Below are positions 15,569 to 20,885 of a stretch of 20,885 nucleotides of DNA, one piece after another. Numbering within the stretch: position 1 is the stretch's first letter; every line of letters starts with the position of its first letter. The translations under genes were made by a program, and so were the position numbers. A model generated the notes under the pieces. It saw nothing but the letters and a program-made list of their open reading frames with translations. It made no database searches and had not been told where the DNA came from. Source of the DNA: JBQTJJ01 sp052387235 (GTDB lineage: Bacteria > Actinomycetota > Acidimicrobiia > Acidimicrobiales > GCA-2861595); NCBI GenBank assembly GCA_052387235.1, contig JBQTJJ010000101.1:1-20885 (forward strand). Reading direction: 5' to 3'.

Positions 15569-16036
15569 TCAGGCGACGACGGTGACCGTCCGCTCCGCCG
15601 GCGGCACCTCCTCGGACGTGGCCACGGTGGCCACCAGGTCGTACTCGCCGGGCTCGACGGCGAGCTCGGGGTCCTCGAGGGCGAAGGTGAGGGTCTCGTT
15701 GGGGCCGGCGCTCATGGGCCGCACGCCGGCGGTGAACATGCGCCCGGTGCTCCACCGGTAGCGCTCCCTGCCGCCCTGCAGCAGGACCACGTCGCCGTCC
15801 TTGCCGGACGGGAACTCGAGGTCGAGCTGGCGCGGCCTGTCGTTGCGGAGGACCAGCGTCCACCGCACCGGCCCTCCCGCCCTCAGCGGCTCCGAGTGCC
15901 GCACCTCGAGTGACACGCCCACGCCGGCGCCCGGCTCCCCCCCGCCCCCACAGCCGGCGGCGGCGACCAACATCACCAACCCCGAGTAAATAGCTCGCCA
16001 TTTTGGCGAGCTATTTACTCGAAGTCGGCCGGTCAC
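15569..16036 (-). CDS. BsuPI-domain lipoprotein
   Basis: 155 residues if started at GTG 16036, which overlaps the hisF stop as GTGA. This start gives a 28-residue signal peptide with Arg/Lys in the n-region, a hydrophobic core and AAAGC with lipid-anchor Cys29. Residues 6-18 would then be encoded by palindrome copy 4, exactly 13 codons in frame. Starting after the palindrome (TTG 15979, GTG 15976 or ATG 15973) leaves at most nine residues before the Cys, too short for a normal signal peptide. The mature part resembles the BsuPI beta-sandwich: LDLEFPSGKDGDVVLL, then RYRWSTGRMFTAGV and the final EPGEYDLVATV. Its role is unknown; it may bind or shield an extracellular partner. The domain is clearer than the start. 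Confidence 0.7.
   Translation of the reverse strand: MTGRLRVNSSPKWRAIYSGLVMLVAAAGCGGGGEPGAGVGVSLEVRHSEPLRAGGPVRWTLVLRNDRPRQLDLEFPSGKDGDVVLLQGGRERYRWSTGRMFTAGVRPMSAGPNETLTFALEDPELAVEPGEYDLVATVATSEEVPPAERTVTVVA
15983..16021. repeat. Palindromic repeat copy 4, between hisF and lipoprotein gene
   Basis: An 18-bp perfect inverted repeat with a TTT loop (arms 15983-16000 and 16004-16021), carrying the G:C variant as in copy 1. It starts 11 nt after the hisF stop on the minus strand. Unlike the other copies it lies between two genes in the same direction. It is 39 bp long, open in the lipoprotein frame, and ends 3 nt before the first possible post-repeat start codon. Confidence 0.9.
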
Positions 16037-16788
16037 GACGGGCGGACCATCACGCCGGCGGCGGCCAGGTGCTGCTTGGCCTGGCGGATGGTGTACTCGC
16101 CGAAGTGGAACACCGAGGCGGCCAGCACGGCGTCGGCCCCGCCCTCGGTGGCACCCTCCACCAGGTGGTCGAGGGTGCCCACGCCGCCGCTGGCGACCAC
16201 CGGGAGGTTGCAGGCGCCGACGACGGCCCGGGTGAGCCCGAGGTCGAACCCGTGGCGGGTGCCGTCGCGGTCCATGGACGTGAGGAGGATCTCGCCGGCG
16301 CCGAGGCGCTCGCACTCGGCCGCCCACGCCACCGCGTCCAGGCCGGTGGGCGTGCGGCCGCCGTGGGTGTACACCTCGAATCCGCCGCCCTCCGGGCGCC
16401 GCCGGGCGTCGATGGCCACCACCACGCACTGGGCCCCGAACTCCGCCGCCAGCTCGGTGACGAGCTGGGGCCGGGCCACGGCCGCCGTGTTGACGCCCAC
16501 CTTGTCGGCGCCGGCCCGGAGCAGCCGGCGGGCGTCGTCCACGGTGCGGACCCCCCCGCCCACGGTGAGCGGGATGAACACCTGCTCGGCCGTCCGCCGC
16601 ACCACGTCCACCATGGTGGCGCGGGCGTCGGACGAGGCCGTGATGTCGAGGAACACGATCTCGTCGGCGCCGGCCTCGTCGTAGCGGGCCGCCAGCTCGG
16701 CCGGGTCGCCGGCGTCGCGCAGGTCCACGAAGCGCACGCCCTTGACCACCCGGCCGGCGTCGACGTCGAGGCAGGGGATGATCCTCAC
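16033..16788 (-). CDS. hisF: Imidazole glycerol phosphate synthase, cyclase subunit
   Basis: 251 residues. The TIM-barrel subunit uses ammonia from HisH to form imidazole glycerol phosphate and AICAR. RIIPCLDVD holds the catalytic Asp D8, and VVVAIDARR holds D127, the second catalytic acid. IPLTVGGGVR, DKVGVNTAAV, ILLTSMDRDGT and VVASGGVG are the expected phosphate-site and barrel motifs. GTG 16788 overlaps the hisA stop as GTGA. Its own stop overlaps a GTG that can start the downstream lipoprotein gene. Length is normal. Confidence 0.97.
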   Translation of the reverse strand: MRIIPCLDVDAGRVVKGVRFVDLRDAGDPAELAARYDEAGADEIVFLDITASSDARATMVDVVRRTAEQVFIPLTVGGGVRTVDDARRLLRAGADKVGVNTAAVARPQLVTELAAEFGAQCVVVAIDARRRPEGGGFEVYTHGGRTPTGLDAVAWAAECERLGAGEILLTSMDRDGTRHGFDLGLTRAVVGACNLPVVASGGVGTLDHLVEGATEGGADAVLAASVFHFGEYTIRQAKQHLAAAGVMVRPS

Positions 16789-17516
16789 GGATCGCACGCC
16801 GCCACCGCCTCGCTCACGCTGAACACGCCCTCGTGCAGGGCCGTGCCGACGATCACGCCGGACAGGAGCCGGCCGTCGGCGTCCACCCGGGCCAGGGCCC
16901 GGATGTCGTCGAGGGTCCCCACGCCGCCCGACGCCACCACCGGGTGCCGGGCCGACCGGAGCACGGCGGCCATGCCGGTGACGTCGGGGCCGCCCAGCAT
17001 CCCGTCGCGCGAGATGTCGGTGATGACGACGGCGCCGAGGGGGGCGTCGCCCACCGCCTCCAGCACCTCGTCGAGCGACCGGCCCGAGCCCTCGGTCCAG
17101 CCCCGCACCGCCACCTCGCCGTGGCGGGCGTCGAGGCCCACCGCGACACGACCGGGGTGGCGGGCCGCCACCCGTCGCAGCAGGCCCGGGTCCTCCAGGG
17201 CGGCGGTGCCGAGGACGATGCGGCTCACGCCGGCGTCCAGCAGGGCCTCGGCCGAGAACTCGTCCCGGATGCCCCCGCCGGCCTGGACCGGGACGTCGAC
17301 GGCCTCGGCGATGGCCACCACCACAGCCCGGTTCTCGGGCCGGCCGGTGCGGGCCGCGTCGAGGTCGACGACGTGGATCCACGGCGCGCCGTCGGCCTCG
17401 AACTCCCGAGCCACGGCGACGGGGTCGCCGCCGTAGACGCGCTCGCGGGCGTAGTCGCCCTGGACCAGGCGCACGCACTTGCCGTCCCGCAGGTCGATGG
17501 CGGCGTACAGGTCCAC
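16785..17516 (-). CDS. hisA: ProFAR isomerase HisA (possibly PriA-like)
   Basis: 243 residues. AAIDLRDGKCVRLVQGD contains catalytic D8, and VAVGLDAR contains D129. WIHVVDLDAA, VQAGGGIRDE, VITDISRDGMLGG and VVASGGVGTLDD are typical. It isomerises the phosphoribosyl-formimino intermediate in histidine synthesis. R138-G139-W140 matches the Arg-x-Trp pair that helps the dual-function actinobacterial PriA accept the TrpF substrate, although a separate trpF exists in this window; that similarity is suggestive only. GTG 17516 shares one base with the hisH stop (TAGTG). Confidence 0.95.
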   Translation of the reverse strand: MDLYAAIDLRDGKCVRLVQGDYARERVYGGDPVAVAREFEADGAPWIHVVDLDAARTGRPENRAVVVAIAEAVDVPVQAGGGIRDEFSAEALLDAGVSRIVLGTAALEDPGLLRRVAARHPGRVAVGLDARHGEVAVRGWTEGSGRSLDEVLEAVGDAPLGAVVITDISRDGMLGGPDVTGMAAVLRSARHPVVASGGVGTLDDIRALARVDADGRLLSGVIVGTALHEGVFSVSEAVAACDP

Positions 17517-18118
17517 TAGGAGCAGGCCTTGGCGAAGTTGGCCAGCACCCGGGCCCCCACCGGGCCCGACTTCTCGGGATGGAACTGGGTGGCCCACAGC
17601 GGGCCCCGCTCCACCGCCGCCACCACCGGGCCGCCGTAGTCGCACGTGGCCACCACCTCGGCGGTGGGCTCGGGGGCGTAGGAGTGGACGAAGTAGACCC
17701 ACGGCTCGGGTCCGAGGCCGTCCAGCAGGGCGCTGTCGGCCCGGGCCGGGACCAGCACGTTCCACTGCATCTGGGGCCGCTTCACGCCCTCGGGCAGGGC
17801 CCGCACCTCGGCGTCGATGACGCCCAGCCCGGCCACCCCGGGGCTCTCGTCGGACGCCCGGTACAGCAGCTGCATCCCCACGCAGATGCCGAGGAACGGG
17901 GTGCCGGCCTCGAGGGCGGCCAGGGCGGCCCGGTCGAGCCCGGTCTCGCGCAGGGCCTCCATGCAGCGCCCGAACGCCCCCACCCCGGGCAGCACCACGC
18001 CCGAGGCGCCGGCCGCGCCGGCGGCGTCGGTGACCAGCACCGCCTCGGCCCCGGCCTTCTCCAGCGCCTTCTGGGCCGAGCGCAGGTTGCCGATCCCGTA
18101 GTCGAGGACGGCGATCAC
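17516..18118 (-). CDS. hisH: Imidazole glycerol phosphate synthase, glutamine amidotransferase subunit
   Basis: 200 residues. The class I glutaminase triad is visible: Cys79 in LGICVGMQLL, and His180 with Glu182 in QFHPEKSG. The N-terminus IAVLDYGIGNLRS and the oxyanion segment VVLPGVGAFG are typical. It releases ammonia from glutamine and channels it to HisF. GTG 18118 is preceded by GGAGGAGG. The frame is open upstream but reads as low-complexity Arg/Pro sequence, so this start is preferred. A 163-nt gap separates it from hisB. Confidence 0.96.
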   Translation of the reverse strand: MIAVLDYGIGNLRSAQKALEKAGAEAVLVTDAAGAAGASGVVLPGVGAFGRCMEALRETGLDRAALAALEAGTPFLGICVGMQLLYRASDESPGVAGLGVIDAEVRALPEGVKRPQMQWNVLVPARADSALLDGLGPEPWVYFVHSYAPEPTAEVVATCDYGGPVVAAVERGPLWATQFHPEKSGPVGARVLANFAKACS

Positions 18119-18281
18119 GCCCGCCTCCTCCGCCTGGCTGCAACGGCCGGCGGCCGCCGGCGCCGCCGGAGGCGGCCCTCCCGGATGCCGGCCAGGAAAG
18201 GTCGGGCGGAGGACGGCCGGCTCTGCCGGTCGGTCGGAGCGCCTTCGGCTCGCCGAGCAACCTCTGGTTGCGAGGCGATGG
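18119..18281 (-). other. 163-nt hisB-hisH gap with several potential hairpins
   Basis: No gene was found. Four inverted repeats are visible: GCAACC-TCT-GGTTGC (18257-18271), GAGC-N7-GCTC (18237-18251), CCGGC-TCT-GCCGG (18217-18229) and GGCCGCC-N12-GGCGGCC (18152-18177). Two share the same three-base loop, AGA in the mRNA. High GC makes some pairing expected by chance. The gap stands out because the other his junctions overlap. It might be a structured intercistronic element, a processing site, or the remnant of a lost gene. Confidence 0.4.
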
Positions 18282-18875
18282 TCACAACTGGCCTTTCGTG
18301 GACGGCACGCCTCCACCCTCCACCCGGACCGCGTCGCGCAGGGCCCGGGCCACGCCCTTGAAGGTGGCCTCCAGGATGTGGTGGGTGTTGCGGCCGCTGC
18401 GCAGGCGGACGTGGAGGGTGATGCCGGCGCTGGTGGCGAACGACTGCCAGAAGTGCTCGCCCAGCTGGGGGTCGAACGGGGGCGTGCCGAGCGGGAGGGC
18501 GTCGGTGCCGCAATCCACCTCGTAGACGATGAAGGGGCGGCCCGACAGGTCGAGGGCCACGTCGACCAGGGCCTCGTCGAGCGGGAGCGAAAGGGAGCCG
18601 AACCGGCGGATGCCGGCCTTGTCGCCCAGGGCCTCGCGCACCGCCTCGCCCAGCACGATGGCCACGTCCTCCACGGTGTGGTGGGTGTCGACGTCCAGGT
18701 CGCCCCGGGCGTGGATGGTGAGGTCGATGCCGCCGTGGCGGCCCAGCTGGCTCAGCATGTGGTCGAAGAACGGGAGCCCGGTGTCGACGGCGGTGACGCC
18801 CTCGCCGTCGAGGTCGAGGCGGACCTCGATCTGGGTCTCCTTGGTGGAGCGGGTCCTCGTGGCCGTCCGGGTCAT
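18282..18875 (-). CDS. hisB: Imidazoleglycerol-phosphate dehydratase
   Basis: 197 residues, the monofunctional dehydratase without a phosphatase domain. The manganese-binding histidine motifs are all present: FFDHMLSQLGRHGG (36-49), DTHHTVED (63-70) and NTHHILEA (163-170), with HFWQSFA between them. The enzyme forms imidazole acetol phosphate. ATG 18875 overlaps the hisC stop as ATGA. The N-terminus starts with a short Thr/Arg-rich segment before the family domain (KETQIEVRLDLDG). Confidence 0.97.
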   Translation of the reverse strand: MTRTATRTRSTKETQIEVRLDLDGEGVTAVDTGLPFFDHMLSQLGRHGGIDLTIHARGDLDVDTHHTVEDVAIVLGEAVREALGDKAGIRRFGSLSLPLDEALVDVALDLSGRPFIVYEVDCGTDALPLGTPPFDPQLGEHFWQSFATSAGITLHVRLRSGRNTHHILEATFKGVARALRDAVRVEGGGVPSTKGQL

Positions 18876-19936
18876 GCCAGCACCTCCGTGAGCGCATCGA
18901 GGAAGGCGTCGTCCTCGTCGGTGGTGCCCACCGTGACCCGCAGGCACCCGTCCAGCCCGGGCCACGAGCTGCAGTCCCGGATCAGCACCGAGCGGTCGAG
19001 CAGGCCCTGCCACACCTCGCGGGCGGGCCGGGAGCGGGGCCGGAACAGGATGAAGTTGGCGTCCGACGGCCACGACGCCACGTCGAGGCCGGCCAGGGCC
19101 GCCTCCAGGCGGGCCCGCTCCCGGGCGACGGCCTGCACCCGCGCCTCCATCTCCGACCGGAACGGCAGGGCCAGGCGGCCCGCCGCCTGCTTGACGGCGT
19201 CGAGGTGGTAGGGCAGGGCCCGGCGCTCCAGCTCGGCCACCAGCGGGGCGGGGCCGACGAGGTACCCGAGCCGGGCCGCCGCCATCGACCACGTCTTGGA
19301 GTAGGTGCGCACCACGGCCAGGCCGACCTCGTCGTCCACCAGCTCGAGGGCCGACCACGGCGCGAACTGGCCGTAGGCCTCGTCCACCACCACCAGCCCC
19401 GGCGCCAGCTCCAGCACCTCGGCCACCACCGCCGCCGGCTCGGCCCGGCCGGTGGGGTTGTTGGGCGAGCACACGAAGGTGACCGAGGGCTTCGCCTCGG
19501 TGAGCACCCGCTCGACCTCGTCGAGGTCGAGGGTGAAGTCGGCGGCCCGCGCCCCCGACGCCACCGCTGTGGCGGTGAGGCGGGCGATGTGGGAGTGCAG
19601 GGCGTAGGTGGGCTCGAACACCGCCGCCGACCGCCCCGGCCCGCCGTAGGTGAGCAGCAGGGTCTGGAGGACCTCGTTGGACCCGTTGGCGGCGAAGACC
19701 TGGTCCGGGCGCACGCCGTGCAGCTCGGCCAGCGAGGCCCGCAGGGCCCAGGCGCTGCGGTCCGGGTAGCGGTTGAACGGGATGACGGAGATGGCGTCGG
19801 CCAGGTTGTCGATCCAGGCCCGGGGCGGCGGGTAGGGCGACTCGTTGGTGTTGAGGCGCACGTCCACCGTGACCTGGGCCGAGTGGTAGCCCGCGCCGAG
19901 GCCCTGGTCCTCCCTCGGGCCGATCAGCGCGCCCAT
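18872..19936 (-). CDS. hisC: Histidinol-phosphate aminotransferase
   Basis: 354 residues, a PLP-dependent class I/II aminotransferase that transfers an amino group to imidazole acetol phosphate. LNTNESPYPPP (28-38) and FNRYPD (54-59) mark the HisC substrate region. ANGSNEVL binds PLP phosphate, SPNNPTG (157-163) and VVVDEAY with D185 follow, and the Schiff-base lysine is K214 in TYSKTWSMAAARLGY. ATG 19936 overlaps the end of hisD by 13 nt; the frame continues upstream only as hisD shadow. Length is normal for the family. Confidence 0.96.
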   Translation of the reverse strand: MGALIGPREDQGLGAGYHSAQVTVDVRLNTNESPYPPPRAWIDNLADAISVIPFNRYPDRSAWALRASLAELHGVRPDQVFAANGSNEVLQTLLLTYGGPGRSAAVFEPTYALHSHIARLTATAVASGARAADFTLDLDEVERVLTEAKPSVTFVCSPNNPTGRAEPAAVVAEVLELAPGLVVVDEAYGQFAPWSALELVDDEVGLAVVRTYSKTWSMAAARLGYLVGPAPLVAELERRALPYHLDAVKQAAGRLALPFRSEMEARVQAVARERARLEAALAGLDVASWPSDANFILFRPRSRPAREVWQGLLDRSVLIRDCSSWPGLDGCLRVTVGTTDEDDAFLDALTEVLA

Positions 19937-20885
19937 CGGATCCGGACCGACTCGGCGTGGGCGGGCAGGCCCTCGGCCTCGGCGATGGCGCCCACGTGGG
20001 GCCCGATGCGGCCCAGGGTGGAGGCGTCGAGCGACACCACGTGGATGGCCTTCACGAAGTCGTCCACCCGCAGGGCGCCCGAGAACCGGGCCGAGCCGTA
20101 GGTGGGCAGCACGTGGCTGGGGCCGGCCACGTAGTCGCCCACGCTGGCCGGGGCGAACGGCCCGCAGAACACGGCGCCGGCCGCCTTCACCAGGGGCAGG
20201 AGGGCCTCCGGGTCGGCGGTCATCAGCTCGAGGTGCTCGGGGGCCACGGCGTTGGCCACGGCCATGGCCTGCTCGGGCCCGTCGACCAGGGCGGTGTAGC
20301 CGTTGGCGGCCAGGTTGGCCTCGATCACGGCCCGGCGGGGCGACGCCGCCGCCAACCTGGCCACCGCCGCCTCGATGCGGTCGGCGGCCTGCTCCGACCA
20401 CGTGATGAGCCAGCCCACGCTGTCGGGGCCGTGCTCGACCTGGACGATGACGTCGATGGCGGCGAAGTCCACCGGCGTGGTGTCGTCGGCCACCACCACC
20501 ACCTCGGACGGTCCCGGGAACGACCCCGGCACACCCACCACGCCCTCGGCCGCCACCTGCTGCTTGGCCACGGTGGTGTAGAGGCCGCCCGGCCCCACGA
20601 TGACGTCGACGGGGCGGATCGTCTCGGTGCCGTAGGCCATGGCGGCCACGGCCTGGGCCCCGCCGATGCGGTACACCTCGTCCACGCCGGCCAGGGCGGC
20701 GGCGGCCAGGATGCCGGGCGCCACCGTGCCGCCGGCCGTGGGCGGCGAGCACAGCACCACCTCGGGCACGCCGGCCACCCGCGCCGGGATGGCGGTCATG
20801 AGCACGGTGGACATGAGCGGGGCCTCGCCGCCCGGCACGCACAGGCCGGCCCGGTCGACGGGGCGGAACAGCTCGCGCACCACCA
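19924..20885 (-). CDS. hisD: Histidinol dehydrogenase, C-terminal part (5' end outside window)
   Basis: About 320 residues up to the right edge; the N-terminal portion is missing. HisD oxidises histidinol to histidine in two NAD-dependent steps. Visible hallmarks are the LCVPGGEAPLMSTVLMTAIPA loop near the edge, GPGGLYTTVAKQQV, PGPSEVVVVAD, zinc-site QVEHGPDS, catalytic PEHLELM, VGDYVAGPSHVLPTYGSARFSGALRVDDF, and a C-terminal zinc His in AHAESVRIR. It is the most upstream his gene seen on this strand; any promoter or hisG is outside the window. Confidence 0.96.
   Translation of the reverse strand, partial: VVRELFRPVDRAGLCVPGGEAPLMSTVLMTAIPARVAGVPEVVLCSPPTAGGTVAPGILAAAALAGVDEVYRIGGAQAVAAMAYGTETIRPVDVIVGPGGLYTTVAKQQVAAEGVVGVPGSFPGPSEVVVVADDTTPVDFAAIDVIVQVEHGPDSVGWLITWSEQAADRIEAAVARLAAASPRRAVIEANLAANGYTALVDGPEQAMAVANAVAPEHLELMTADPEALLPLVKAAGAVFCGPFAPASVGDYVAGPSHVLPTYGSARFSGALRVDDFVKAIHVVSLDASTLGRIGPHVGAIAEAEGLPAHAESVRIRWAR

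Noticed and set aside
18119..18281. tRNA or small gene in the hisB-hisH gap
   Set aside because: No cloverleaf with a T-arm consensus was found. The open frame upstream of hisH is Arg/Pro low complexity with no credible start.

Overview
The window is very GC-rich (roughly three quarters by eye). It is densely coded, uses many GTG/TTG starts, and its gene junctions often overlap by 1-17 nt. Together with an actinobacterial-type GroES paralog beside his/trp genes and a YgfZ/YqgE pair, this suggests a high-GC actinobacterium, possibly of the Acidimicrobiia. That placement is inference from content and style only. No rRNA, tRNA, transposase, CRISPR or phage gene was seen, and no stretch longer than about 300 bases lacks a gene.

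Layout. The left edge carries the 3' end of an FtsH-type protease gene (+). It faces trpA, and behind trpA run trpB, trpF and trpC, all on the minus strand. A long minus-strand GGDEF/EAL gene follows, divergent from a two-component pair (OmpR-type regulator, then histidine kinase) on the plus strand. The kinase gene runs tail to tail into a Thr/Pro-rich lipoprotein gene, with ygfZ upstream of it. yqgE (+) faces trpE (-), which overlaps hisI; a groES-like gene lies just upstream. Divergent from that is a plus-strand pair: a MerR-family regulator and a 605-residue polytopic membrane protein. The right end is a minus-strand histidine operon, hisD(partial)-hisC-hisB-hisH-hisA-hisF, with a BsuPI-domain lipoprotein gene at its 3' end.

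How the genes work together. trpE, C, F, B and A give most of tryptophan synthesis; trpG and trpD are not in the window. hisD, C, B, H, A, F and I give most of histidine synthesis; hisG and hisE are not in the window. The his and trp genes are interleaved with envelope and signalling genes. Most pathway junctions overlap, which implies translational coupling. The exceptions are a 67-nt gap between trpB and trpA and a 163-nt gap between hisB and hisH; both hold inverted repeats.

Most notable are four near-identical AT-flanked palindromes (about 39-45 bp) at 441-483, 10585-10623, 15518-15562 and 15983-16021. Each starts 7-11 nt after a stop codon. They differ at a single stem position, where both arms change together. 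Three sit exactly between convergent genes and look like bidirectional terminators, yet their sequence is far more constant than ordinary terminators. The fourth lies between hisF and the lipoprotein gene and appears to be translated as part of the lipoprotein signal peptide. The second candidate for undescribed biology is the MerR-linked membrane protein, which carries a precisely duplicated D-x2-W-H-x3-G-x-D-x4-[TS]-P-S-H motif.
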